Source: Setophaga petechia (taxonomy: Eukaryota > Chordata > Aves > Passeriformes > Parulidae). From it: a DNA stretch of 64,000 bases. The position numbers were made by a program, and so were the translations under genes. The stretch lies in NCBI GenBank assembly GCA_024362935.1, contig JANCRA010000017.1, forward strand, positions 1,550,001-1,614,000. The letters are read 5' to 3'. Every line of letters begins with the position of its first letter. Position 1 is the stretch's first letter. Shown one piece after another: positions 11,345 through 23,189 of the stretch. The notes under the pieces are model-generated. The model ran no database searches. It was given only the letters and a program-made list of their open reading frames with translations, and was not told the origin of the DNA.

Positions 11345-13730
11345 CAATGCCTCGGAGCTGCCCGCGGGGATGTCCCGTGCTGGACTGGGAAGGAGACGCT
11401 TCCCTTTCCGGCAGAGGTTGCCCGTCCCCATCTAGAAGCCTGTCCTCTGGGTCAGACTGTGCAACAAACGCTCTATTGGGTGTCTAACGTGACTACAGGA
11501 CATTAAGAACTAGTTTAAGGTTGATGTCAAATTATAATGTTTTTTGCGTTACAAACATGAAGCCTCTTTCTTGAGCTTTTCCCTTATAAAATACAGCTAT
11601 TATCACACTTATTTTTAAACACGCTCTGAGGCGTTCAGATGCTTGATTATGGAAACAGAAAGAGCACTGTATAATCCTCAACCCTCAGGGCAAAAGAATT
11701 GGTAATGCTGGGGAAAAAAATTCTGTCTTTTAAAGCAAGGGTTTAAGCAGCATGTGAGCAGGCCTTACAGCATCCCTTCCCTTCCACACAGTTGGCAATT
11801 GAATTATCAGCACAAAGCAAGGCTACAAAGGGATACATTTCTTGTGAAAATCTTTTATGACTGAATAGTCAACACATCAGCCTTTCTAGAACAATCTGCA
11901 ACACACACACCCTAAAACCTAAGCTGACACCAAAGTCATCTTGATAGTATTTCTTTTTTTACAATCTTATCTAGGATACTTTCTTTCCTCCCTGCCTGAT
12001 GAGGGGAGGAGAGGAGAGGAGAGGAGAGGAGAGGAGAGGAGAGGAGAGGAGAGGAGAGGAGAGGAGAGGAGAGGGAGAGAGTCAGGTGCCCTCTGCCTTC
12101 CAGAGCTAATATAGTAAAACTCCTCTGACTATGGCTTACTGAAATGTAATCTCAGCAACTTTTGTCAGTTTTTTTCCTCAAGCTCTTAGTGGACTTGCTG
12201 GTTTCCCCCCTTCAAATCCTGCCCAAATATTGGCAAAGAGGGGTACAAACCAAAATATTTCTGTCCTCAGTCTCTGCCTGTGTTACTGTTCTGCAGAAAC
12301 CTTCCCTAGGCGCTGGCGTTTTCTTTGCTGGAAAGTGTCTTCCTTAATCTTTGTCTTTTTTCAAGAACAGAGCTTTGGAATTCACACTGGATCAGCTGCT
12401 GCATTGCTCTCTGTGAGCTCCTCTTGTCCCTGCTTTTCCCGTTGCTCACCAGTGCTGTCCCAGACAGCAGCTCAGGCTGCTCCTCCATTAAGTCAAGGTG
12501 AGGAGTTTCCTGGGAGCTGAGCAAAAAGAATGGCTGCCAGAGTTCATCATAGCCTAGTGGAGCTCTGTTTCCATGAAAAATAGAAAAATAGGATATAAGG
12601 TGCTCTAGAAATAAAGCAGTAAGGTCTGGAAACCTAAGGCTGAATTGATTTGGAGTGTTTTTCAGTTACCACAACCAGCCAACCAAGCAAACACCACTCT
12701 AGATGCACACTTAGAAGCCAGTTAATTCCAGTCTGATTGCCAAGAGCATGGGGGCTCAACATACGGAGTGAAGCTCACCCATTCAGACCTGTCCCACCAA
12801 GGAACACCAGCTGCTTAGAACAAAAACATGTTTCCAGGTCTTGCACTCTAGGAGTTTATGCTTGTCATTATCCTCAGTCACTTCATTACAACCAAAGGCT
12901 TTAAAAACCACAAGAGGTTATCAAGGACACGTGGAAGTGGAGTGGTTCTGCTGGCTATGTGGATGTGTTGCAACCACTAATTGCCTGGGAAGCCATGGAA
13001 CAGGCTTTGGCAGCTGAGTGGGAGGCTGGCGGGAAGAAGAGGTGTGCGCTGATTGGCAATACCACAGTCTGGCTGCCTTCACAGTGTTTTCCAAAGCTCT
13101 TCTCAATCTAGTCCCCCATGCACAAAAAATACCTTTTGGGAAATTAAAAGAAGAAAAAGAGCCTGATAGCACAATTCTTTGTGAAAGGAGTCCTTTAAAT
13201 CTTTTCCTCAAAATAATGCTTCCAAAGAAACCTGGGGTTTGTGCAGCACACGGGGGGAGTGGGAAGGGATGTTTAAAGGTTCGGGTTTAAACACAGCAAC
13301 TCAGATGCTTAATTCCTAGCTGATCCCAGAAAAAAAACCCCTGAATTTGATGGCAGTTCCTCCAAGCCTGCCCTTAACCAGATCCACCACGGAGGGATTC
13401 TGTGCTCTGCTTTTCCATCAGCTGTCCTCTTGCATGCTGGCCCGGGATACATCAGCAGACTTGGGCGCCCGTGCTGCTCACTCGGGGCTTTGCAGATAAA
13501 GATCTCTGACCTCACCTTGCTCTCGCTGAGCAGGGGGCCTGGTGAGACACAGGAGGTGCCCAGCCCCAGCACCTCATTCCTGGAAGGGCAGGAGGGCACG
13601 GAAGGAATCTCATCCTGCCTGTGTGAGAACACAGCAGCTGGCACTGCCAGGGTCTTGAGCTCTCTTGATACAATACTGCCATGAGATCACCACCCACGGA
13701 CGCACGGGCAGGGCAGCTCAAGGCTCTCCC
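11345..13730. other. AT-richer gene-less stretch
   Basis: After the FAAH2 CpG island the base composition turns AT-rich. Apart from the purine microsatellite at 12.0 kb I see no coding exon, RNA gene or recognisable transposon here. Confidence 0.5.
12001..12080. repeat. (GGAGA)n pentanucleotide microsatellite
   Basis: About fifteen near-perfect copies of a five-base purine unit (GAGGA/GAGAG phase) on the plus strand. Long polypurine-polypyrimidine runs of this kind can adopt triplex (H-DNA) structure and are often length-variable. Confidence 0.95.
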
Positions 13731-13734
13731 AGCT

Positions 13735-14030
13735 TGTCCTCGGTTCCGGCACGGCTGCAGCGGGACCGGGCCGAACCAAGCCTTGCACAGCTGCCAGACA
13801 CACTGCCCTGGAAGCAGCCAGAACCTCCTGCAGCCGGGGCACAGCCTCCCTTCAACGCAGGGCGCTGGGACTCGGGTGTCACGGGGCTTCCTTCTGCTGC
13901 CGCCGCAGCGACGGTGCTGAGCGCCCCGGGGCCGGGACCGTGCCACGGGAGGTCGCTCTGCCACCGCCGATCGGTGTCGCTGGCCCTGCCCCGCAGGGCC
14001 GCAGCTGTTCCCTCTGCACGGAGCCAGGGT
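13735..14030. promoter_or_regulatory. CpG island without a recognised gene
   Basis: I count well over twenty CG dinucleotides in about 290 bases, far above the surrounding sequence. No exon with recognisable protein similarity starts or ends here. It may be the promoter of a non-coding transcript or of a distal isoform. GC-rich chance sequence is the alternative. Confidence 0.45.
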
Positions 14031-16140
14031 ACACTGTGTTCACTCCGAGTCTTTGATTAAACAAAATGTTAGGCGTGCCTCTGTTCCAGCAAACATGTTG
14101 GTGGCTGCACGCAGCTTGTTTGCTGCTGCTGCTCCAGCTGCACTGGAATAGGGGCAGGGTCTGTGCGATGCTTCAGGAGCCAGCTGGCCTTCCTGGGATA
14201 GTTCCCAGCCCAGGAACACCCGATCTGTCCCCGGTGCCTGCACCTCCAGTTCCATTGGAGGGACCTTGTCTGCTGAAGGCGGCTGTGCCCCGCATCCCCT
14301 TGGTGCCAAGCGGCGCTGCTGCCCCTTTGGAAAGGCTGGGCGGGGGCATGCTTTGCTTCTTTACCCTGAGGGAGTGACACCCCCCTCACAAACCCACCAC
14401 CCATTTCCCACTTAAAGCAGGGCTTTGGGGCCCATCTTGAAATTACAAGAGCAGCTAAGACATTCCCTGGGCTCCACAGTGCCTCCAGAGGAGCAGAACA
14501 TTCCGACACTGTGCCTTCTTGACGTCCGGCTGCTACACCCACTGATGATGCCTATGTACAGCACCGTGGAGTTGGGTGGGCACAGCCAGCCCTGTCTGGG
14601 GCAACCGCAGGGGCTCCCAGGGCCTGATGGCAACTCCATGTCGCCTGCCTGTTTAGCCGGTGTCGTCCAGGATGTGCCTGCCTTCTTCCCTGACTGAGGA
14701 ATTTGTGTCAGTTGTGCATATCTGGAGTTAACTAGGGACAGGCTGGCCCTGCTGTGTCATCTCTCCAGCATCATGCAACCGCTGGTCTGTGCCTGTAGGG
14801 CAGCCCTCAGCCAGATGTGCTGTCACCACAATTACTCTGTTGCTCCAGCTGATACCTCTAAACCCCTTGGAGGGAGTGGGCTATCTCCCTCCCCAAGCCA
14901 TATACCCTGTGAGGATGGAGGAGCATGCCCTGGGTGCGTGGGAAACCAGCACGCTGGGGTCATTTACAGCCCTGCCCGGTGAGACCAAGGGAAGGATTCT
15001 GCAGGACTGAGAGAGGGCCAAGACCAAAGCTCACAGCTCTGTCCTTGAACTCAGGAGACCAGAAAGTAGAAGGTGTTGATGGCCACTCAGATGACATCAA
15101 TCCACACCAGACTCCCAGCCTGGAGTGTTTCCCAAGAGCACAGGCTTTCAGCAGAGCAGGTTGCCCAAGCGGCTTGCGTGCCCCTGCCAGGCTCTATGCC
15201 ATGGCTCTTGCGAAACGGTGTTGATAAACACTCCAGGGCATGCCAAGTCCTGCAGGATGACAGCTGATGTGCTTGGGCTGTAGTGAGTGCCAGCACACTG
15301 AGAGGAATTTTCCACTCCTCTGTAGCAAGTATGCCTGACCCTACTGGGGGACTGTCCCCACCAAGGCAGAGATTATCTGGTGTCCCCGCTGGTTTGTCAG
15401 GCTCAATAAACCCCCCATGCAAGGGCTGTCTTTAGGCACATGACAAAGCAAGGGGTAGTTGGGTTGCCTGGGGCATGGTGGCACCCTACAGGGCTGGGTT
15501 AGGGTCCCACTATCCCCAAGGAGACCCCACCACCCCCATTTCACCATGGGGTTATTCCTGTGTTCTGGCAATGAACTGCCTCTTAGCTTCTCCTTTCCAG
15601 GCACATTGGCCAGGCTGGGGTGAGCCATATGCTTCTCCATTCCCTGTCCCAAGGACTTGCTTTCCTGTGATTCTTGCCTCTTTCCATATTCTCTGAGGGC
15701 AATGGGTGACCCTTGACAGGGCCCTCCAAGCTGCCTGGGTAAGTTTTGCCCAGGTGTGTCTTCTAGCAAGCTGGAAATGCCTCAAAGACCAGCAGATTTG
15801 TGGTATGGTGTGCTCGGACCTGTGCTGGCCAATGTTTGGTAATTACCATATGAAAGTCCAATTTGATTTGACCAGTGTGTCCTGGAGATGCAGTTCCTTT
15901 CATCCATGCTGCCATCCCACAGTGCTCTCAACAGAAGCATGAAAAGCTTGTGCCAGGCAGCACAAACCAGGACAATGCACCTGTGCATGCTGCTACATGT
16001 ATCCCTGTCCCCCAACACAGCCTGCAAATGCTGTGCCATCAATGGTAAAGTAGTGAAACATCAACCAACACCTGCAGAGAATGGGGGTTCACAGGTCTCT
16101 TGTGAGGACAGTATGTTGGGAATGACAGATGCGGGACGAT
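14031..16140. other. Gene-less interval
   Basis: I see no recognisable coding exon, RNA gene or transposon. Open frames are short and overlap in several frames. Confidence 0.45.
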
Positions 16141-16252
16141 CCTTCCTTCCTTCCTTCCTTCCTTCCTTCCTGCCTGCCTTCCTTCCTGCCTTCCTGCCTT
16201 CCTTCCTGCCTTCCCTCCTGCCTTCCTGCCTTCCTGCCTTCCTGCCTTCCTC
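16141..16252. repeat. (CCTT)n microsatellite with CCTG interruptions
   Basis: A pyrimidine tetranucleotide repeat on the plus strand, pure CCTT at its left end and then mixed with CCTG units. It produces spurious open frames rich in Phe-Leu-Pro on one strand and Lys-Glu-Gly-Arg on the other; these are not genes. Confidence 0.95.
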
Positions 16253-16959
16253 CGCTTCTATTTCTCTCCCTTTCTTCTCTTTTGCTGCCACCTGGCCATA
16301 CCTCTGCTGCCACCCTGGCGCTCCCTTGCTTATCCTTCTGGTATCTGGGTTAGCAGCAGCAGAGATGGGCTGCTCATACCATTTCACATCTGGCTGTTGC
16401 CCTGTGCTATGCATGGTGGCTGTCCCAGCCCAGCTGGGCTGTGATGGGACAACACCACTGCTGTGACTGATCAGGGTCCCCTGTCCTTCCCATGTCCCTT
16501 CAGCCTCCAGGTCACTGGGTACTGGACCAAGGCACTGTGGGAGCCGAGACAGTGACAGAGTGATGGGATGCACTTGCTGAGGGTCCTGTTGGGAGCACAT
16601 CCTGGGAACAGGCACATGCAGGGGTCTGCTGCTGTGTGGGAACCTGTGCTTCGGATGGACAGTGGCAAGAGGAAGAGAGACTTACGGCAGCAGACACAGG
16701 AACATTGCTGTCTCTTGGCCCCAGCTTGTGGCATCATGGCTTGTGCCTGTGGGCAGAGGTGACAGTGGCAGTGCAGCTTTTGGTGCCTGCACCTCTCCAT
16801 TGAGGAGAGATAGAGCTTGGGCAAAAGGCGGCAGCAGCAGCGGCAGTGAGCCCCGTCCTGCCCCCGGCTGTTTGGGACACGCTGTTCTCTCAAGTGCTGA
16901 TAAGGACAATCAATAATAAAAGCAGGCAGATGGAACGCGAGCCCGGCCTCCAGCCAGCG

Positions 16960-17290
16960 ACCTTCAGGAGCTGGGTTACTGGAGCAGGCGCAGGCGTTTT
17001 GGCAGCGGAGCAGCGCCGCGTCGGGAGTCCGTGCAGGGTAAACACGGCTGCTGCAGCGTTCGGACAGCGCTGCCCGAGAGCGTGGCGCTGCCACCGGCCC
17101 CCTGGCATGCAGCCTGATAGCACTGGGCATCGCGGCAGCCCGGCACACGCCGTGCACCTCCGTGGAGAGCCGGGCCGGTGTCCAAACTCCGCGGAGCGCG
17201 GGCCCGTGCGCGGTTGTCCCCGAGCCCGGCGGCGTGCGGCCCGGTAGCCGCCCGCATGCGCACGGGAGGCACAGCCGGCCGAGCCTCCGG
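16960..17290. promoter_or_regulatory. CpG island with NRF1-type site, no recognised gene
   Basis: A compact CG-rich block standing alone in CG-poor DNA. It includes GCATGCGCAC at 17254..17263, matching the NRF1 motif typical of CpG-island promoters. No exon of a known protein was recognised on either side. The overlapping minus-strand frames of 257 and 293 codons are unrelated to any family I know and disagree in frame, so I do not call them coding. A promoter for a non-coding RNA or an unrecognised gene is plausible. Confidence 0.5.
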
Positions 17291-17299
17291 AGTAACTCC

Positions 17300-20200
17300 G
17301 GGGCTTTACATAACCGTGAGGCTGCACAGAGCGCTGCGCAAACATGACCCACTCACCGCCCAGCTCAGCGAGATAAAGCAGAAAAACAGCAACCCCAGCC
17401 CAGTGCCTGGACACAGCTGGCCCAGGCTGCTTGGGGCTGTGATGTGGGAGGGTCGGCAATGTTATAGCAATGTCCTTGCCAAGCAGCTGTGGGGCTGTGG
17501 AACAGCCTGGAAGGTTCGAGCTGGCCCAGCGCCGACATGGGCGTCTGCCTTCCAGCAGGCTCTGTCTCTGAGCTTCTTGGAGCTGCAGCAAAGCTCGGAG
17601 TTTTGCAATTTTCTGGGAGACAAGGGGCTGTGGGGCCACACAAAGTAACACCTCCTGCCCCAAATGGAGAGTACTTTTGTCCCCATGGACAAAACAGCCT
17701 TTGTGGAGGGGATGCAGAGGATCCCAGCCTTAAATGGGAATGGCCCTGCCTGGTGAAAACACAGGCTGTTTCTTTCTTTGCTGCCCAAAGAGCACTTCCT
17801 TCTCCTGAGCATTGACGTGACAAAGGGTTAGGGTTGTGCTATCTTATGTCCTCTGTTTTGGGGACAGGGCAGCATCACTCCCATCAGTACTCTCAGCGGG
17901 AGGATTCTGGCCATGGCACAGGTACTCCACAGTGCTGGCAGGTACTGTGTCCCTCACATTCTTCTCTCCCCCTCATGGGGCCTCATCTCTATCCCAAATC
18001 TGAATGTGACAGTGGCTGACGTCAGCTCTGTCGGCTCCATCTGGCAGTTCCTGCACTGCTATGGCCGTGTGTGACCCTCTCTGGGGTCACCCTAAGCTCA
18101 CATCCTTTGCACCTCACCTTTCCCAGGGCTGCAGCTGCACCAGCACAGGAACCTCCCCACTAGCACCACATGGAGGAGCTGCCTTGGTTGGGCTCTGGAG
18201 AGGTGAAGGCTGCTGCTGCCGCAGTTGGGAAGATGTGGGCATCACAGCTGCCTTGTGGAAGGCCAAGTCTTGCACAGCACAGGTGGGTGGGAGAAGAGGC
18301 ACTTGCTCCTCTGTGCAGCACGGGGCAGCAGGTGCTCCAAGGAATGTGCTTCCTCATCTGGATTGTGCCCTGCACATTGCTTCCCTTCCTCTGGGTGAAA
18401 CAGGACAACTTCGCCAGCCCTTTGAGTGTGGCAAAGACCCACTGAGAAAAGCCCAGAAATAACCTAGAAATAGTAGAGGAGGAAAAATAAAAGGGGGAGG
18501 AAAAATAAAAGGGGCCTCTTTAATGCTTAGCCAACAGCAGAACCATTTGTTGCCTGGCAAAAATGAGAGAGGAACTGAGAGTTAAAATAGGATCCGCTTG
18601 CAGGGAGCCAGCCTGGGCAGCCATGTTCCCAGGTTTCCTGCAGGCAGGAACAATGTGCTGCTGCCTGCGTGGGCTGAATGTGTGGGAACTGTATTCCTGA
18701 GCCACACCCAAGGTCTGCACTCCTCCAAGTTCCCAGTGGGGATGCAGGGACCCCTCCCTATACCAGCAGGATGCTCTCCACCACTGCCTGTGGTGGACAG
18801 CTGCCTGTGGCCCCAGGAGTCATTCCCCTGCAGAGGATGCTAGGATGGGGTTTCTCCTGATATTCTGGGTATAGCTGGTGCCACTGACTGCAGGTTTGGG
18901 CTACTGGGCTTCCAGCAGCTGCTGCTATGGGGAGCAGGGATGTGGCTGGCAAAGCCTGGGAAAAGCAACCAGAGTGAGGGAAGCCAGGCTGTGCGTGTCT
19001 CCTTCCTGAGCCATCCCAGCTATGGGATAGCTGGTAGGCTCCTTGTGTGGCAGTAATGGGAACAGCCTGCTCACTATGCTGCTACCCTGGATCTGACCTG
19101 AGAGCATCGCTGCTGCCTCACCAGGTTTCACTGCAGGAATGGGCAGCTTCTCACAGTGGCTGGGGTGAACCAACCCCTTCATCCCATTCATAACAGCCAG
19201 GCATGCAGACTATGGATGCCTGTGGCTTTCACTTGGAAGGTGCTGAAAGCAACCAGAAAACAGTTATATAAAAAATAATTTACAGAGTCTAGTCAAGTGG
19301 ATCCGGCAAAAACCCAGCACATCCTGTCCCTCCTGTGGCATGCAAGGCCAGCTCTCTGGGGCAGGAGCAGCTTGCTTAGGACAGCCAACAGCTCTGCTGG
19401 GCCCTCCCCATCATGGATAGCAGCCAAGCCAAGTGCTCTCCATGTCAGAAGTCTCTCTTCTACTTGACCTCAAACATACCTGCAGGCCTGGAGTAGCAGA
19501 GGTGGCTCTGATGGGCCCAGCTGCAGCAGTGATAGCTGATCTCTCACTCCGTGTCATGGCTCTTCTCCTCCAGTGGAGCAACGTAATTGCGAAGCGGTAA
19601 ATAAAACACTCTGGGCTCTGCTCCTCCTCAGCACAGAGCAGCCACATCCCTTAGGGGTACCTCTATTATGATGTCCACACCGGCCAAGTCCTGCCCTTGT
19701 GAAGCTGCTCTTGAGCCCACAGGGAGCAGTCTGGGTGGCTCTGCCCTCCTGAAGCCAGGAAAGCCCAGAGCACCGAGCATGTTGACTGCTTTGGAGGAGT
19801 CCTGTGGGTGGGAGCATGGGGTCTTGAGACCCCTGAAGGACTTGTGACTGAAGGACTGAGCTCCATAGGAGTCTGACCTCAGTGTTTCAAATTCTGTGGG
19901 CTGGAATATGCATCTGCCTGTTCCTCTTGTGCTCCTGCCAGGGGCTTCCGAGGAGTACGTGGCAGTCATGAGCGAGCAGAGAAAATCAGGTGGTTTGTGT
20001 CAGGCCAGAGTGTGTGAGAACAGATGGAGGACATGCTATGGGGATGCAGAGCAGAGCTGGAGTCCCAGGTTTGTCTCCAGAGCTGAAACTTGAACCTTCC
20101 CTTGTGTCAGGCAGATCGAAAACTTGTCTGCCCTGAGCCTACAGGAAAGCACATGATCCTGCCGCTCTTGTGCAGCTTCTCACCCTGCCTGTTCTCCAAT

Positions 20201-21900
20201 GGGCATGATATGGCAGGTACACCATTTTCCAGGACTCTGTCCTAGGTGAGGGCAAACCTCACTGGCTGTCAGAGCCTGCCCTCCTATCTAAACCTGTCAG
20301 GGACGTGTCCAACCCCATTTCCTCCCTTGCCTGCACAGTCCATAGGGCTGTTTTTGTCAGCCCTGGGGCTCTCCCCAGCCCCTGCCTGTGGGAAGGCAAG
20401 TGAGCAGCAGAAGAGCTGCCTTGTGGGACCTGGTGGCTCCAAGCTGGCTCCAAGTTGTGCCAACCCTGGGGCAGTTTGTAGGACCATGGTGTCACAAGTC
20501 AGGCACCCAAGGGAGGAAGAGTGCTTGCCAGGCTCCCAGGGCTGCCTCTCTCCAGAGCACAAGCTCTCCGAGAGGCACCTGGACACTGGCCCATGAACAC
20601 TCACTCACCTGCCTGTGCCTGGGCCACCTGCTCCACTTGCTCTGCCTTGAGCACACAGACTGTGCCGTGAGTCAAGGCATGATGCCCTGCAGCACCCCTG
20701 GCCCCCTGCACCATCTCTGGCTATAGCACACAGTATGACCAAAGCATCTGGAGCCCAACAGGGTCAGTCCTGTTTATGTCCTCAGCTGAGTGAGACCCAG
20801 CCTTAACAAGTCTGCAGCATTGTCCTCTCTGCATCCAACTGGTTGCTGTTCCATTCTTGCCTGTCCTTTCTACTGCTTGGGTTTGCTGCCTCCCTCTCCT
20901 TCTAGGGCAGCCATCACACTGCTTTCCTTCCCCACCTCACCTGTGCCAGCTCCTGACTGGGCCACAACACACATTGCTCCTTGCCTGTTGCTCAGTTCCA
21001 GCCTGGGAAGATTTAATCCCCAGTGTTCCAGCACTGGGAGAGGGGTCTGAGCAGACTCCATGATGTTGTGCTTGTCTCGTGGTCCTCAGACAGAGGATCA
21101 GGCCCTCACCACACTCTCTTGGACAGAGAAAAACTTGTGCTAGTGATCTGGCCTCAGACCAACCTTGCATTTCTCACTGTAGTTTTTTGGAAGCTTCTAG
21201 TTGCTGCTGGGAACTGGGACCCTTTATCACTGGTTGGGATGCTCCAGCAGCTGGAAGGGAGATGTGATGCAACCCAGTGAGGGATATTGGGACCAGCTGT
21301 GGCAAAATGGCCTTCCCTTTGATCAAGTAATAGTGCCCCCCCTTGTGGGGTGGACTTTGTGCAACTTGAGGGAATGTGAGAACTCTGTCTGCACAGCCTG
21401 GCATCTCTATTCCCAGCGCTACCATTGCCAGGAACAGAGGAGCAGGGCACCCTCTCAGGATTCTCAGCATCGCTTGTTTTCTGCTCATGGCAGAGCAATG
21501 TGTGCCTCATGCCCTCGCTTCAGGTGGCCAGGAAAGTGAGGCAGAGTACTATGCCGCGGTCTGGACCCTCTCGGGCTCAGGTGCTGTTCTGACCATCCTG
21601 GTCCCCAAGGAGCTTCAGTGTTGCAGCCCCAGCTGTCCCTTTTACCTGGGGAGGTGAGGCTGCCTGTCCCTGGAGAGGCTCGGGTACTCAAAGGTGACCT
21701 GAACCCTCTTCCCATCGGTGCCCTTTGGCATAGCCGTATATACGCTCCTTGGAACTGGGCTTGCAGTGGCCTTGTCCTGTCCTGTCCCCTGTCCCAGTTC
21801 CCAGTGGATATGTGTTAGGCTGCTACGGGCTGCGCCGGGTGGTGGCGGTGTGCGATCCTTGCTCCTTCCCCAGCCCCAGCTGGGAGCAGGCTGCGGCTGG
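17300..21900. other. Gene-less interval
   Basis: Scanned in all frames without finding a recognisable exon. A 34-base tandem duplication of an A/G-rich unit containing AAAAATAAAAGGGG sits at 18481..18514. The rest is unique sequence of unknown role. Confidence 0.45.
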
Positions 21901-21907
21901 GACCTAC

Positions 21908-22046
21908 CTGTGCTGTGCTGCGCTGAGCTGGGCTGTGCTGAGCCGTGCTATGCTGTGCTGAGCCGTGCTATGCTGTGCTGAGCCGTGCTATGCTGTGCTG
22001 AGCCATGCTGTGCTGGGCTGTGCTGAGCTGTGCTGGGCTGTGCTGC
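21908..22046. repeat. GCTGN satellite-like tandem repeat with 20-bp higher-order unit
   Basis: The block is built from five-base words of the type GCTGT, GCTGA, GCTGG, GCCGT and GCTAT. In the centre four five-base words form a 20-base unit repeated at least three times exactly, flanked by more degenerate copies. No stem-forming inverted partner was seen nearby. Confidence 0.9.
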
Positions 22047-23130
22047 CCGTGGGCTGCCCTGAGCCCCGACCATGGCCAGGAGATGGCAGCAGCCCCTCAC
22101 CCTGTGCCAGGCCAGGCCTGTGGGGCTGAGACCCCTTCAGAGAAGCGTTTCTGCTGCTCTGTTTCCTCCTCTGGCAGAGTGAAGAAGCAGAGCTTGGCCC
22201 TGGGCTGGAGGGCAGCCGGGCTGGAGGGGCTCCAGGGACACGTTGGGGTGAAGATGAGGGGACAGGACGGCTCTGAGCAGCACAGCAGGGCTGTGGTTTA
22301 AGCCCTGCACAGCACTGAGGTTTGAGGCAGCAGCGCGTGGAAGTCGGAAAGAACAAACTGTTCAGCCGCCAGCCCTTCCAGCTTCTGCTTTCGAAGTTAT
22401 CTAACAGCCCAAACAAACACGAAAGTGCTGGCTCAGCCGCAGCTGGCTGGCCTGACCTGTTCATGTGGGACACAGCCTATCCTATTCCTAATCCTGCAGC
22501 CCAGCCTTCCCAGGTCATTGCTTCTCCATAGGAGGGTAAGGGGGTCTGCTCTCCCACTCATCGCTGCATCTGTTCAACCCCTTCCAGTGCCACCACTGAT
22601 GCCTCCTGGGCAGTTTCTTGGGATATCACTCCAGTGATGACTGGTGGTCACTTGTCCCTGCAGAGATGGACAACCCCATGGCTCAGAAGCTCCCTTGCAC
22701 TCTGCTCAGTCCTGCTCAGGCCGAGCAAGAAGCACAGGATTGCTGTGGAGATGCCATTTGCAAGGGGCAGGGAGGCAGAATTGACACAGAGATGCCATGG
22801 CTGATCTGTATGTAGAGGAGAACACTGACCCACCATCACCAAGTGCTTCAGTGCACCCACAGCTCTGGAGATGAGCACAGGCTGCAGGACCCACATGGTT
22901 CAGCCATGCATGGGGACAAGCATTCATGTCCTCAGTCAAGCTGTGGGATCAAGAAGCTGCCAGGTTAAGGGATACAGGAGGAGGAATACAAATTGTGCAG
23001 AGGGAGACTGAGTGCCTGGAGAGCCCAGAGCAGAGTTCTGTGGGTGACAGAAAGGGGAAGCTGCGGTCTGTGACCAGCTCTGACAAACAATGCTGGGCCG
23101 TGGTGTCTTGTCACACACACCAAATTCACA

Positions 23131-23189
23131 CGGGAGGGGCGGGGTGGGGGGGGGGGGGGTGCAGGTGGGAGGGGGAACGGGGAAGGGGT
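23131..23189 (+). repeat. G-run cluster with 14-base poly(G)
   Basis: At least five runs of four or more G lie within 60 bases, including an unbroken run of 14 at 23146..23159. The pattern meets the usual G-quadruplex rule (four G-runs with short loops) on the plus strand. Homopolymer length may be a sequencing estimate. Confidence 0.8.

Noticed and set aside
9976..11487. 503-codon open frame on the plus strand
   Set aside because: It is antisense to FAAH2 exons 1-3 and lies mostly in the CpG island, where stop codons are rare. It has no recognisable domain and low-complexity Arg/Ala/Gly composition.
16061..16615. Lys/Glu/Gly/Arg repeat protein on the minus strand and Phe-Leu-Pro repeat protein on the plus strand
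   Set aside because: Both are translations of the CCTT microsatellite.
16471..17663. Overlapping minus-strand frames of 293 and 257 codons
   Set aside because: They use different frames of the same CpG-rich block, are Cys/Arg/Pro-rich and unrelated to any family I know; probably chance open frames.
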